A DNA stretch of 64,000 nucleotides from Nitzschia sp. DOCU1 (GCA_951394045.1 OX595987.1:1302001-1366000); one strand, 5' to 3'. Counted from the stretch's first letter, positions 11,317 to 22,969 are shown. Numbers and translations: made by a program. Notes: generated by a model from the letters alone, not told the origin.

Positions 11317-12248
11317 CGTCAAGTGAGAACTCCTCGGAGCAGGATTTCACGCGGCGGTGGATGATCAAGCTCTTCTACTCAGAATTTCCTCAGTGAAGCG
11401 GCTTGTTCCAGTCAGAACTCGATATCCAGAAGGATGGAAGATGTTATACTCCTTCGAGAATAGCCTTGGTACCCGGCGCTTGTTTGCCCAACACAAACCT
11501 TGCTGTTGGGTGCATTGCGTTTTGGGAATAGCGGCGCAGGAAACCAATGTCAAAAGACTGATGATTGATGTGTGTGATGATGTCAGGATCTTGAGAGACC
11601 AACGCACAATCAATCGAATGCGATCGGGTGATCGAAAGCAAGGTACTAGTATTGAATGTAGTTGTACGTACTATTGTACCAAGTATGGATGAACTTGGTG
11701 TACGTTGGTCTACCTGGTACGGGGGATGGTGGCCACCGGAAGGCAGAACGGCATAACATACGTCGAAGAACTCAACAGAATATTACATGTTCTCGTGCAT
11801 TCGACCGAAACCTAAGATTATTGCCCCGAAGTAATTGTTTCTGGTCCACTGACCAGGCTTAAATAAAACAATGCAGTCACCACGCAAACGAGCGAGCGTA
11901 GCAGTTCAAATGATATGACGCCGACAGGTCCATACGTAGCGGCTCGGTACGATACATGGACATCTCTATGTGTAAAATGTAAAACACCCGCATAGACGAT
12001 GACCGGTAAAGATCACTGGACCGCGACGGAACGAGCCACGAGCGTCCGAACCCCCACGTGCTGGGCACTACAGTCCGAAAGCCGAGCCCTGGGGAAACAA
12101 AACGGCACAACGGGGAGAACCTGCATCGCGAGAGACATAAAACACTGCAAGCGGACTTTGATGCGTTTCAATATCGCGAGCGGCGAAACAAGGAAAAGAT
12201 CCATAACTTGCGTGTCGATAACTTTTTAATTGTGGTTCAACTGATATC
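11317..12248. other. Divergent intergenic region, no gene seen
   Basis: This 930-bp stretch separates the CDP-DAG synthase gene (minus) from the zinc-finger-like gene (plus). It contains only short overlapping frames on both strands with no consistent coding signal, and presumably two promoters. Confidence 0.5.
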
Positions 12249-14358
12249 ATGGCTGGTAAGGAGAAAGAGGCCTCCGACCCCTTTGCTCTGTTGGTTAATG
12301 CTGCAAATGCCAAATCAGAAGAGCTGGCGTCCACGAGGGACACGAATCAATTGACCCATGGCAGCCCGGAAGCCAAGCCGTATCGAGGTGAGTAAGTGGC
12401 GTTTCGTTGAATATTCTTTATCGGATGGACCTAAGTTTTGATTTTTCATTGGCAGAAACTTCAGAACGACCGGCCGTCGAAGCTGCCCGGAAACAACAGG
12501 AAAGCCGAAATTCTTCGGAGACCGCTGGTTGGCGGGAGGCCGTACGCCGAGATGCACTGGAGAGGGAGGCCTTGGAACGGGAAGGAATGGAGAGGGACAT
12601 TATGTTTCGACGCGCTGCGGCAACTGGGGGGTTTCAGACCGCCGGAAAATCTGCTGCTGGCCTTTATCCTCGTGGTGGTGGTGCGCTGCAAGAGGCTGAT
12701 TATCTTCAACAACTTCGCCTGGAGGCCTTGGTTCAACAGAGGCGCCAGGAAACGTTGGCTCAGCTTGCTCTGGCACAGGAGTTGGAATTTGGGAATGATT
12801 ACCATGCACTTTTGCAAGCGGAACAATTTCGACAAGCCGCCATGTTGCGACAACACGAGGAATTGCTTCTAGCAACTAATGGAATTGGACTAGAGCAACT
12901 CATTGCTGCCGGTTATGGCGGTTACTATGGTTATATACCAGAGAGCAAGATTTTGGAGAAGGAGACATTCCTCGAAGAACAGCTTCGAAAAGAACGATAC
13001 GAGGAACAACAAAGACTGGCCAATCTGAGCTTTGGTCCTGCGGCGGCTGAAGGTGGGCCGAGCAGCGTTTCTAGCGCCAATTTACCAGCGATGACACGAG
13101 GACAGTCGTCGCCGTACCCGTCGGCTTTCCCGCGGAATCAAATTCAGCAACAGCTCTTAGGTGGGCTGAAGGGAACGTCATCTTCAATGTTTGAAACTCG
13201 CCCGAGCAAGGGCACCATGCTTGTCCCCTGTCCAGCTCGTGGCATGCCGCCTGATCACGTTCCAGAAACGGCCTATTTCAAGATTTCGGAGGATATTCAA
13301 CACGGAGCAGATCTTGTCTGTTCTTACTACGCATGTCGCAATTCAGGTGCCCAGGTAAGACCTACCATGTTTCAACACATCCTACACGGCCACTGGGCTT
13401 CTCTCACTTCGTAATGTGTAAGTTTCGATTTTGTGCTTATTGTAATTTGCCTGTTTCGAAGTGGAACTTCGCAAAACTTCACAAACACGAAGAGGAGCAA
13501 GGCCTTGCTGGTTCGAAGCATGTTCTAGAAGGAGACAACACGAGTCGAGAACCAAATGTCTCCAATCCTGGGAAACCAAAGTCCGCAATCATTGATGCTT
13601 CCCACGTATTGACCAAGCTCGCTGAGAGTGGTGCGAAGGAAGTCCAGGTACCCAAAACAGGCAAAGAGGCGAAATCTTCCCCGAAGCGTACATCTAAAGA
13701 TGCGATGAAGCAATTTCTAATCGCGAGACAACGTCAATGGGACCGGTTGCTTGCCGTTCGCCCGAAAGATGAGGAATCTGTAATTGCCTGGGTGCGGCAA
13801 GTTCTAGCTGTCAGTGACATCGACAGTTTCTCTTACGAGAAGCGGCCGAAGGCACCAAAGGGGACGAAGAAAGCAGTCGATCGTAGCCAAAAGGTTGTTA
13901 AAGTTCATGATCAAGGACTTGAAACGAAGAATAGCAAGGGGAAGGCGGATGAAACGTTGGGCGCCGATGAAAAAACTATGCCCAAGAACGAATCTCCTAA
14001 GCAATCTACTCCAAAGAACGAATTCCCTATCGAGGATAACCAAGATCGCAGTGCTCTTGGGGGTGATGTGAATACTGAAACTTCGGAAGATGCTTTACAC
14101 AAGCAGGCCGCAACACCCACGCACGAGCAAATTGAAGCATTGCAGGGAACACTTGTGGCGTCGGGGGCTGACGCGAACTGTGATTGTCCCTCGGCAAACG
14201 CTGTCAGTGCTGGGACGCAAGAGAATGCTAAGACTACGGAGGAAACTGCACTTGTAGCTGAAAAGGATGAGGATATGAACGACGACGACGACGACGACTC
14301 GACTTCCAGCGAAGAATCCGTTGACCTTAGGGCAACAAAGAAACTCAAGACCTCGTAG
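12249..14358 (+). CDS. Nuclear Cys/His-rich (zinc-finger-like) protein, unknown function
   Basis: Three exons (12249-12387, 12456-13354, 13423-14358) encode 657 aa. Residues 50-260 are a Gln/Arg/Glu/Leu-rich, probably helical and coiled region. A compact Cys/His cluster is completed by the second splice: CSYYACRNSGAQ joined to FRFCAYCNLPVSKWNF, then KLHKHEEE. The pattern C-x4-C...C-x2-C...H-x-H looks like a small zinc-binding module. I recall similar modules from other diatom proteins but cannot name a family. The second half is low-complexity and charged, with Lys-rich segments (KAPKGTKK), an Asp run encoded by GAC repeats (14281-14296) and a final RATKKLKTS that could be a nuclear localisation signal. 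A role in transcription or chromatin is inference. Exon 3 acceptor (TGTAAG) is fixed by the frame and the Cys cluster. Confidence 0.72.
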
Positions 14359-17300
14359 CCTCTTTTGTTGGCGTCAAGATCAACTATGAATTGTGGCTCT
14401 GCGGTCACAGGGTATCCCGGGGCACACCAATTCCAAGCATTCGACCTGATTTAACTTTAAGGGACCGGAACTTGATAGTTGTTAGCCGCCCCATATGTTG
14501 GGTTCTTTTCGGCAACTGCTGATCATGGTGCGGGTGCTATTTTCGAGAGGGCCTTGCCCGGTATCTTTTAGGGGAGGAGCGCTCACATAGGCGACTGTAT
14601 TCTAGAGTCTAAGTTTGCTCATGCCAAACCCAAATGGAAGTGCATCTATTACTACTGCTACGAGGTCTTATCTAGGTCAACATATCATACACCTCCTTTG
14701 AAATCAGCTGCATCGTACCTGGTACTAGGTAGTTGTCCTGTGCTACTAACTGAATAGTGCGTACCTGGTATGATACCAAGTACTCAACGCTGCGTTATCT
14801 TTATGTTATCATATCGTTAGTAGTTATTAGAGTTGTCCGACAGCGGGACAACCTCTGGTTCGATTTGTGTATAGGTATGCATTTTAACGAGCGCCCCTCG
14901 TTCGTTTTGGAAAGGCTAGATTTTTCGAACTTGAGCCTTACACGAATTGATCGGGTGATTCTATTTCGAACGAACGCGATCTTCTGGATGTCAAGGCAGA
15001 AGGGTGGCAGCAACTTGACCTCTTTCTACATTACAATGAAGCTATCAAGAGATCCGTAGATACGTAAATAAGCTTAAGATATAACAGGTTTGTGATTCAT
15101 TTACATTGGTAGAGTAGAGAAATCCGACTGCTGGTGGCCGAGACCAGTCCAAATGGTTCACAGTGAAGCACCGAACGTCACGGATTCCGCCATCGGCCGC
15201 AAGTTTTGGTGCGCTTGACAGAAGATCAAGGACACCTGAAGTGCCTGCTCATGCTTGCAGCCAGGCGTGCTGAAGCCCTGGAACGAACAGTCGATGACTG
15301 GACATTAAAGGCATAAAAGTCAGGGTCTTGATTCTGTATCGTGCCTACTCATCGTCCTCGTCGAACGCAAGACATCGCTTGATAGAGAACATATCTGGGA
15401 CTTCTGTTCTTGACGAGGGAGCGGATCTGAAGATGGAAGACTGATCCTTCGTTCTCCACGATTGCTGTTGACGATCGGGGGTTAGCCGACTCTGTACTGG
15501 AGTTGGTTGCGGCAGTGTCGTTGATGCTTTGGGGGAATAAGCCACTGGCTCAGTCGAGTCTGTGCTGCGCACTCTGACAACGTCGTGGGTGAGGAAACTG
15601 TGCGTGGAGATGGGACCTGATCTCATTGTCTTTCTGAACTTCTTGTCTTGGAGGACTTCTTGTTTTGATGGAGATGTAGAATAATCGCGTTATGTGCAGC
15701 TGTCAATTTTTGTGAGAAAAGAATCGGCCGCGACGAGATGGAAGAGAATGTTGTCTTTCCGCCGGAGTGCCGGAGCGTTCCGTGATCTTGCTCTTCCACA
15801 CGAAGTGGCACGATTGCACTTCCGAGAAAAGTATGGAAGGGGGGTTAATGACCGTTCCAGTGGGATCACCGTAGATAGGTACGAAGTCCCGGGTTGTGTG
15901 ATTCGAACTGTTGGATGTTAACTATGAACATGACTGGATTCTCTGAACCGATGTGTTTTCCAACAGGCCCTTATCTGGAAAGAACGCTTCCATCCGTTGT
16001 GTAAATTTGGCGGGAAAGAGATGGGTGTGCTCGTGCGACGAGTATTGATGTATATTAATGAATGAACAAAATTAAATCCCTTGCTCTTGTGAGAAAAATT
16101 TGGTCAACACGAGGAGGGCTTCCCGCCCAAAGGAGTCGGTCGATCTCATTTTTTCAGGTGCATAAAACGACTGAGATCCGATTCTTGGGAGCGATCGCTC
16201 TTCCGCCTCCGTGACTGATCGCAACTGCCTACCGGTAGAGAGAGGCTTCTCTGACAGGAGAACATCTATTATGCCATCATAGACCAATGGTCAGCCACTT
16301 GGAATCAAGAACACCTTCACTGGAACGACGGAACCGAGCGAGGTTTTCCAGAGACAGCTGGAGGTTGTCATCTCAAGCGGAAGCAAGGAGAAACGTGATG
16401 GCTTCCGTGGCGCGTAGCAAGTGAGTCCGGAAACTTCATTGCGAAATTATAGTAGTTAAGTCGTGCTTGCTTAGCAATTTATTGGCAATGGGTGCTGCTA
16501 CTTCCGAACTGTCATCGAAGAAAGAGGATTGCACAGGAGATCCGCACGCCAGTTCGGAAACCGCCAAGTCTTGACGAGAATACTCCTGCTGTTTAGTAGT
16601 AGATTCTAGTAGTAGTAAACTGAGGTGGGTCTTAAAAATTGCTCTACCATTCATCGTAGAGTAGCTGCGACTTCTCTAATCGACAGTGGGGAACTGGATT
16701 TCGTTCGATGCTGCGTCTGAATGTCGACACCGTCAGATCCGCCCGGCTTCTGATGCCCGGTGAGAACAAAAGAGGCCCATGGCGTACACTTTCCATCCTT
16801 CTCCCTCGAATTCGTAATGGCAAATTTTTACTCTTGCGGGTATCTGCCGATAGAAAGCCGATGTAAAATTGCTTACAAGACCAATACTTTTGCGAAAGAT
16901 ATAACAAATCGAAAGCAGCTAGATGCGACTACTGGGTGGAAGTACCTGCTCTGCTAATACCACTTCTCCAAATCATCACTCGTACCTGCTGAGCTCGCCT
17001 TGTCCCAAGGTGCCGTTAGTATAGTCCTCATTACCTAGTAGCTAAGGAGACCTTTTTATAATTCTCTACGGACTATTCCAATTTTAGTAGCGTTGCTACC
17101 CGGAGTGTGTAGAGGATCCTGGTGACAATGATCCAGGCCGTGCAATTCGACGTATACATATGATCCCAAAATCACCATCGCCAAGATGACGATAATCCAC
17201 GGTAGAACATCAATAGATGATGTGCCGTTACAATTCTCGAATATTGGTATAAGCTGTACGATCGCCCCTGGGACGATGGTTAGAATGGTTTGGCAGAACG

Positions 17301-17493
17301 CCTCTGCTCTCGAAGACGTCAAATGAGTAAGATTTGCTCGTGTTGGGGAAACGGATGCATCCGGCAGATCATTAGGGTATTTCTTGAAGATATGCCATGT
17401 TCGACCCTATTCGCCGTCGCCGAGGCAAACCCGGTACTGAGCTTTGACAGAGAGGTGTGTAATCTGTGTAGCATGAAGGAGCCCAAAAATTGG
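14359..17493. other. Long gene-poor stretch
   Basis: About 3.1 kb between the zinc-finger-like gene and the GT gene. Sequence is AT-richer with short palindromic GGTACC/TACCTGGTA-type motifs (for example 14715-14785). Many short frames occur on both strands, but most lack an ATG or show no coding character. Only one 93-codon ORF (15345-15626, minus) begins at an ATG in a reasonable context. A non-coding RNA or very small genes cannot be excluded by eye. Confidence 0.45.
15345..15626 (-). CDS. Possible small hypothetical protein (93 aa)
   Basis: A single ORF of 93 codons starts at ATG 15626 in the context AGACAATGAG. The product is Ser/Thr/Pro/Gln-rich with a basic middle and ends in CLAFDEDDE. 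It has no signal peptide, membrane segment or known motif. Just upstream is a short imperfect tandem duplication (AAGAAGT twice). It may be a chance ORF, since it lies alone in a gene-poor stretch; transcription would decide. Confidence 0.25.
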   Translation of the reverse strand: MRSGPISTHSFLTHDVVRVRSTDSTEPVAYSPKASTTLPQPTPVQSRLTPDRQQQSWRTKDQSSIFRSAPSSRTEVPDMFSIKRCLAFDEDDE

Positions 17494-18915
17494 TCACGAC
17501 GGCGCATGTGGGCAATTTGGCACTTCCTGTGACATGAGTTTCATGCCCCATTGACTAATTACTGAGCTTTTCGGTATCTGATACATCGTCCAGCAAGTTG
17601 TACCTGAAATTTTCGCAGCCATGTACGCGAAGCGACCGACCCCCAAAGCAATGCACCTGGCTTCGGCCGCAATGTACAAATCCACGAACGTCGAAAGAAA
17701 TGCATCGGTTGGCGTTTCAACGTTGCGATTCTGCAAATGCGTAATAGCAGCATCTTGTCGCCCAACTATTTTGACTCGAGATCCCAGTTTCTTCAAATGT
17801 TCCACGAGGGACAGCTGTTCTTCGTCTCGAGTATTTAGGCTTTCTGGCGAGACGACTGCTTTCACAAGATCAGACGAATCCGCATAAAAGTAAATTGTTT
17901 GGGTACGATTGTCGTTTGTGGTGTAGTTTTTTGTCTTTGCCGCCCACTCAACGCATTCGATGCCACGAATTCCAGCGGCCATGGTCGCGACCCGATTGAC
18001 CCCTTCAAATTTGAGGCCACTTCCCCTGTCCCTGTCTCTGTCGGCATCAGTCTGATATTTCACCTTGTTCTGGAAGGCAGGATGTCCAACTCTGGCGTGA
18101 ACGGCGTCGTATTCGCCTGGAACCAGCCCAAGCGTTGCCTTGGTGTGGTCTATCGCTGCCTGAACGGGAGCCGACGGTTTGAAAAGAGCATGCCAGATTA
18201 GTCCATACGGTTGGAGATAGTTGCCAAAGGGACTGTCAAATTTGTACAGAATCACGCGCCCTTTACCTCCTTCGTACGACGAAGTCAGCGACGTCGGCGT
18301 AGCTGTGCTTGGATGGTCGGGCACTGTAAAATTCAAAAGATGCGGGAAAACAAATGATTCCAGTGGGAGTGGTGCATCGTACCACTTGAACAGCAAAAGC
18401 CGTTTCTGTTCGTTGGCACGTAACAATGCGTGTCCGATCCCCTTCATTCGGTCCGTCAGCCCTCCTTTGTGCTTGTCTGAGTCAACGTAAAGAATGGTGA
18501 TGTTCGGGCCCTTCGGGTCGTCGAATAACTGCACGTCGGGAAATGTTTCTCTTGTTTCACAGTGCCAAAGAAAGTATTCTCGAATCCACTCATGATTGGA
18601 AGCGCCCTGATAAGCATGATCAAAGTATAGATTAATTTGACGACGAAGACCCGTGTCATCCAGCGGCCCTGGTCCCCTGATTGTTGCATTTTGCAGGTGA
18701 TTAGTGACCACTGTCTCGTTCTCACGATGCGATGGGTGGGTGTCAACGCTGCCATTCGCTGGTGATGAAGCGACAGCATATTCTTCACTACCTGAAATCC
18801 AGCTAAACGACGACAAGGACTTTTTCTCAAACAATGCAGGAACGACCACTAAGAATGCTATGGCCGCCAGCGACGCAATGATCTTTCGTCTTTTCGAATG
18901 AAGGGTGGGTGACAT
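17494..18915 (-). CDS. Type II membrane fucosyltransferase-like protein (Golgi)
   Basis: One exon, 473 aa, starting at ATG 18915. Residues 9-29 form a signal anchor after a basic RRK, giving type II topology, followed by a Ser-rich stem with NxS/T sites. The catalytic-like part has LYVDSDKHKGGLTDRMKGIG, a G-G-x-x-D-R nucleotide-sugar entry motif like that of plant/animal fucosyltransferase families, then VHARVGHP (compare V-H-x-R-x-G-D) and near the C-terminus AFLSTFVDLYIAAEARCIALG with RFAYMAAKISG, which resembles the GDP-fucose-binding end of GT-B fucosyltransferases. The exact CAZy family cannot be fixed by eye. It would act on glycoproteins or polysaccharides in the secretory route. Confidence 0.65.
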   Translation of the reverse strand: MSPTLHSKRRKIIASLAAIAFLVVVPALFEKKSLSSFSWISGSEEYAVASSPANGSVDTHPSHRENETVVTNHLQNATIRGPGPLDDTGLRRQINLYFDHAYQGASNHEWIREYFLWHCETRETFPDVQLFDDPKGPNITILYVDSDKHKGGLTDRMKGIGHALLRANEQKRLLLFKWYDAPLPLESFVFPHLLNFTVPDHPSTATPTSLTSSYEGGKGRVILYKFDSPFGNYLQPYGLIWHALFKPSAPVQAAIDHTKATLGLVPGEYDAVHARVGHPAFQNKVKYQTDADRDRDRGSGLKFEGVNRVATMAAGIRGIECVEWAAKTKNYTTNDNRTQTIYFYADSSDLVKAVVSPESLNTRDEEQLSLVEHLKKLGSRVKIVGRQDAAITHLQNRNVETPTDAFLSTFVDLYIAAEARCIALGVGRFAYMAAKISGTTCWTMYQIPKSSVISQWGMKLMSQEVPNCPHAPS

Positions 18916-19640
18916 TAGACAGCATCGCCACTGCTTCCAGTGGTTATCGCGGGATGAAACTAGCCCATTGGTACCATTTCATGTCCAGCAGAAACGCAAT
19001 GGGGTCAATGGAACCGCCGAACTTTTCGTTTATCGCGAAAGAGGCACAATGGGGGCCGGGGCGGCGTCGGGTCTATCTAGTCGAAAGCAGCAAGGACGAC
19101 GCACGCAGGGGCAAAAGTTTTACACACCGGGCGACGCGCGGGCCTTTGAGTCTAACGGGAGGGTAAAAGATCGGGCAAATAATGGTGTCCAAAAGAGCCT
19201 TGACAAGGCTACATGAGGATAGCCTAAACGGAAACGGAAAATGGCAAACAAAGTTGACAACACAAAAGCCGATTTATCGGCGTTTTGTAGTCGCAAGAAC
19301 TTTGAAAAGGTTGCCAAGTTGGGGCACAGCCTGCCACTACGAGCACCGATAGGTCCTACGCAGTGTTGCTGTAGAAGGGTCTTCGTTTTACTATGATACG
19401 CACAGCTCCACTCAACCCCAAAAGGGTGGAGTAGAGATCTAATGGTTTAAAAAATGACTCAATGCCGACCAGCGCAGTCTATCCTCCCGCGGTTATGATT
19501 GACTGTATTAGTCACTATCATCCTATCTATGCTAGCTTATACTCCCGAGAAGTAGACTAGCTGTGGCAATGAACGAAAAGGCCGAATCTACAGACAACTT
19601 AGAGTGTAAACGTGTCAAGCTAAACAAGCCTCGCGATCCT
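18916..19640. other. Intergenic region, no gene seen
   Basis: This 725-bp stretch lies between the GT start and the stop of the mS26-like gene, both on the minus strand. The overlapping plus-strand frames (from 18905) are Arg/Gly-rich and look random. Confidence 0.45.
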
Positions 19641-21464
19641 CTATAAACTCTGACTTTCAATTCGATGTAGCGTGGCTTCCATCTCTGCAAGACCCGCTAA
19701 TTGCTCCTCGTTGAGGCCAGGGATCTTTTCAAACATGTTTGAGCCTTCTTCGGCGGTACTTCGTTCCGCCTCAAGGGCGAACACAGCAAGAAGTTGCTCG
19801 TCGGAAAGAGACTGTAGAATCGATTCGTATTTGTCCGCGTCGGCGCCAGCCCCGATCAACATGTCTCTCGTTTCCTGGTCAAGAATAGGACCACTCTCAG
19901 CTTCGGCTGGCTCTTCGCTACCACGACGATCTCTTCTGGACCGTAGCTCTTGTTCCATGGAAGTGACCGAGTTTCGCACGTGGTTTTCCATAGACTTGGC
20001 TTTTGCCTCAAGACTTTCAATCACCCAATCAATATCTTCTTCCCGATAGCGGTATTCCCGAGGCATGTTGATGATATCGCTATCCAAGCTTGGATCCAGT
20101 CCTTTGATCCATTCCTCGTCATCAGAATCCCAGTCTTCGTTGGTGTCGTAGTCCAACGGCTCACCAAAATCCGCGTCTTCATCCGCGGCCCGATCAATGT
20201 CGTCCATGTCAGATCTAGCTTGTGCCTGAGCCGCAGCCCAAAGCTTTTCTTCGCGTTCTTGTCGCTTCTTTTCCTTTTCTGTGCGCATATCTGGTTTGGG
20301 TAGTTTTCCAACCGCTCGTGGAAAGACACGTCCCTGCGGCGCATTGGATCGCAAAGGATCTCGAAGGGCAACAGGTGCGCCCAAAGCAGGACCGGAGTAT
20401 GAAGAGTTGGACGCTTCTGTGCTACTCGCGGACAAGCTTTCGTTACTGTCTCGATCGAAAATGAAAAACTTGGTTGGATCCTTGAATAGTTCCTGAGCTC
20501 CTTCCTTTTCTTGGGCTCGCACATTCGCCAACACACCCAAGGAGGGCACCGGTTTGGGTTTGGGCGGCTCTCCTTCTGGAGTCTCATTTTCTTCATCCAA
20601 ATATTCCTGTTGACGCTTCAACAAAGACCGGCGACCTTCCAGACGGACATTCGCTCGCAATTTCGCCTTGCGCTCCAACTCTTCACGAGCCTGGACGCGT
20701 TCAGGCGTCCAGAAGTCTGGATCGACATTCGTAGCATGATAGACTTGTTCCTCGTATTCTTCTAGCAGAATATCTCGATGAGTTTTGTAAGTTTTGCTCA
20801 TTTCCCACGTGTGAGTCTCATATTGCCAAAAGTGACTATCCAGACTGGGCTTCGCGACGCCCAGCACACCATGAGGACGAGCCCAAAGGAGTTGCGTCGC
20901 CTCGTGGGAAAAGGCAGCCTCAACTTCTTCTGGCGTAGTCAGCCAGAGATGGGCTTCTTCCTCCAGTTCGTCTACTAAAAGTTGCTGTGCCCGAGTAATG
21001 AGTTCTTTTTCGGCCTCGCGCTTTTGTTGCTGTACGCGCAAATGGTCCTCAAAGGCAAGTTGTGTCTGACGACGCAGTTCTTCCTGACGAAGTGTATTTT
21101 GGACACTTCGTTCGTTCTTGGCCCGTTGTCGCTCCAAGCGTCGGCGGGTTGTTTCTTCTCGTTCCGCGTCACGCTGAGCTTCATCTTCCTTTTTGTGGCG
21201 CTGATATTCTTCCATGTACTCCCGCCGAAGCTGGGACACCTGCCGATTGTATGCCGCTCGGCGACGTCCAAATTCAGCGGCGATCTTTCGAAGCTCCGCC
21301 TTGTCCTCCTTCTTGGCAGGAGCAACAGATTCTTCATCGAATGCCGGTCGAGTGGAAGAGTAGATTCGATTTGACGGGCGACTTTTAGGAGAATACGCCG
21401 CAAAGGATCGTGGTACTAGACGACGTCCAGCAAAACGGCTCGATATCAAGACGGCGCTGGACAT
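19641..21464 (-). CDS. Mitochondrial coiled-coil protein, possible mS26-like ribosomal protein
   Basis: One exon; 607 aa from ATG 21464, 641 aa if the upstream in-frame ATG at 21566 is used. From 21464 the N-terminus (MSSAVLISSRFAGRRLVPR) is a typical Arg/Ser-rich mitochondrial presequence, so I prefer it. Residues about 60-190 form a long charged coiled coil beginning YNRQVSQLRREYMEE, followed by LWLTTPEEVEAAF and LLWARPHGVLG. This order (helix, then an aromatic T-P/R-E-x-V/L-E-A segment, then W-A) recalls the C-terminus of the mitoribosomal small-subunit protein mS26, but that is memory-based inference. The remaining roughly 350 residues are acidic and low-complexity (Asp/Glu-rich around DEDADFGEPLDYD), much longer than animal mS26. 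The C-terminus has a repeated Leu/Ser/Glu helix. Confidence 0.6.
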   Translation of the reverse strand: MSSAVLISSRFAGRRLVPRSFAAYSPKSRPSNRIYSSTRPAFDEESVAPAKKEDKAELRKIAAEFGRRRAAYNRQVSQLRREYMEEYQRHKKEDEAQRDAEREETTRRRLERQRAKNERSVQNTLRQEELRRQTQLAFEDHLRVQQQKREAEKELITRAQQLLVDELEEEAHLWLTTPEEVEAAFSHEATQLLWARPHGVLGVAKPSLDSHFWQYETHTWEMSKTYKTHRDILLEEYEEQVYHATNVDPDFWTPERVQAREELERKAKLRANVRLEGRRSLLKRQQEYLDEENETPEGEPPKPKPVPSLGVLANVRAQEKEGAQELFKDPTKFFIFDRDSNESLSASSTEASNSSYSGPALGAPVALRDPLRSNAPQGRVFPRAVGKLPKPDMRTEKEKKRQEREEKLWAAAQAQARSDMDDIDRAADEDADFGEPLDYDTNEDWDSDDEEWIKGLDPSLDSDIINMPREYRYREEDIDWVIESLEAKAKSMENHVRNSVTSMEQELRSRRDRRGSEEPAEAESGPILDQETRDMLIGAGADADKYESILQSLSDEQLLAVFALEAERSTAEEGSNMFEKIPGLNEEQLAGLAEMEATLHRIESQSL

Positions 21465-22034
21465 GATTTTCCGCTGTCTTTTTCTCTCCGACGCAGGGAA
21501 TGTCGACGTGCACTTCTTCGCAATAAAACGGCAAGTCCCAGCAATTACGATTTGCTTTGGATGCAAGCGAGATCCTTAACCTATGATGTGTGGAGGCCGT
21601 CGTTTTAGGTATTCATCATGGTGCTCGGTGGTGTTGCTCTCCATCGCGATGGATCATGGCCGCACGATCTTGCCATGTACATATTGTGGACGACAGCCAG
21701 ACGTCTCGATCGAAACAATCGAAGGAATCAATCAACCCCGTGTCCAGTATGTCCGTCGTCCGTCAGTAGTGACGTGTTGGCTGACGTTGACACAATGACG
21801 AGCCAAGTTTTTTTGCCGCTTTGATTGGTCGGCGAAGTTGAACCACTCGCCTACGCCACCATCAACGCAGGCACAAATTGTCCGACTAGAAAATGCCCGC
21901 AAAGGCGAAGGGAAACCACACTTTTTTCCTTTCTCCCGACGCAAAGCAAACAGTTTTGTGGTTGGTCATTGAATTGTTCTTGCGAGAAGTGAATCAGAGT
22001 TTCAGCCCGCATATTTGTTAATACATACACCAAG
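21465..22034. other. Divergent intergenic region, no gene seen
   Basis: This 570-bp stretch separates the mS26-like gene (minus) from the 78-aa membrane-protein gene (plus) and presumably carries both promoters. No repeat or RNA gene is recognised. Confidence 0.45.
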
Positions 22035-22271
22035 ATGGCCACTTTATCAAGAGCGATTCGATTGTACCATACCGTTCACGGAACAAGTTTGGCGGTGCGA
22101 CGAGGCGAAAAGTCCATGGAAGATGTCGTTCGGTCCGTCGTCTTTACGCCCAATTACTTTCCTGCTTTCTTGGGAGCCACCTGCATTGTGTCGGGAGTGG
22201 CAGGCTTTCAATTTATGGAGTCCCTAAAACGACAGGTTCCTGGTGTCGAGGCAACCTTGACGGGTCGGTAG
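22035..22271 (+). CDS. Small single-pass membrane protein (78 aa), unknown
   Basis: The ORF starts at ATG 22035 in a good context (CCAAGATGGCC). The first 25 residues are basic with no acids (MATLSRAIRLYHTVHG), compatible with a mitochondrial presequence. One hydrophobic helix follows (NYFPAFLGATCIVSGVAGFQ), then a short hydrophilic tail (LKRQVPGVEATLTGR). Size and layout resemble small accessory subunits of respiratory complexes or inner-membrane assembly factors, but I do not recognise a family. Composition and start context favour a real gene despite its length. Confidence 0.6.
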   Translation: MATLSRAIRLYHTVHGTSLAVRRGEKSMEDVVRSVVFTPNYFPAFLGATCIVSGVAGFQFMESLKRQVPGVEATLTGR

Positions 22272-22969
22272 TGCAAAAGGATTATTTCTCAGCGGGACAT
22301 GTTTGGGAGATACGTTGTTAAGGAATGGGAGTGATTGAGAGTTTCGTGTATCATTACTACGATTTTGTACATATCGCGGCAAAATAATATATCAGAAACT
22401 GTCCTTGTGAGAGGGTGTTGTTCTGCAGTGTAAAGTAAAAGGGGAAGCTCCATTCACGTTCAATGTTTTATATATGATATGGAAGCAGTATCGCGTTTTT
22501 GGAACTCCAGCGCAATAGCTGCTAGCTGAGATACTTCCCCGCCTAATAGTAGTACTGTTGACTCGTGAGTTCTTTTGGGCATAGAGTGATGCTTACTGCA
22601 CTGTCATTCCTTCTTCCTCCGCTGTTACAACTGATACCTCTTCTACTTGCCACTACTGCGACCTGCCACAAATACTACTTGCCACTGCTATGACTACCAC
22701 CAGCAATCTCGCCGGCATGGTGCGGTCAGCTCGGAGGAGAGCTTCCCACTGACCTATCTATCTTCCCCAAAAAGTCGTCCTAGTTTGACTAGATTGTACG
22801 AACGCTGACGACCTCTTTGACCAAAACGTCAGATCGGATAAGTCGATACCAAGTGGTCGGCGGGCGCTGCGAGCGCGCGTGCCGTACGCAATCCCCTCTC
22901 GGTGGGAGAAAACAAGATCCAAGCAAGACCCCCACCGCGCCGTCGTCAACCAAAACGCTTCTCATCGCG
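22272..22969. other. Intergenic region with imperfect ACTTGCCACTNCT repeats
   Basis: About 700 bp before the C2-domain gene. Around 22640-22700 there are loosely repeated TACTTGCCACTACT / TACTTGCCACTGCT units. The 5' frame open from 22817 has no ATG before 22970, so it is treated as UTR. Confidence 0.45.

Noticed and set aside
14830..14880. tRNA-like hint (GGTTCGATTT)
   Set aside because: The T-loop-like string is not GGTTCGANTCC and no acceptor stem or A box can be paired around it.
14757..15059. 100-codon plus-strand ORF
   Set aside because: No ATG-supported start context, no motif, lies in AT-rich intergenic DNA.
17056..17322. 88-codon minus-strand ORF with a hydrophobic stretch
   Set aside because: No ATG start, no neighbouring exon with matching phase, and the hydrophobic run may be chance in AT-rich sequence.
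18905..19216. 103-codon plus-strand ORF overlapping the GT start
   Set aside because: Arg/Gly-rich random composition in the promoter region.
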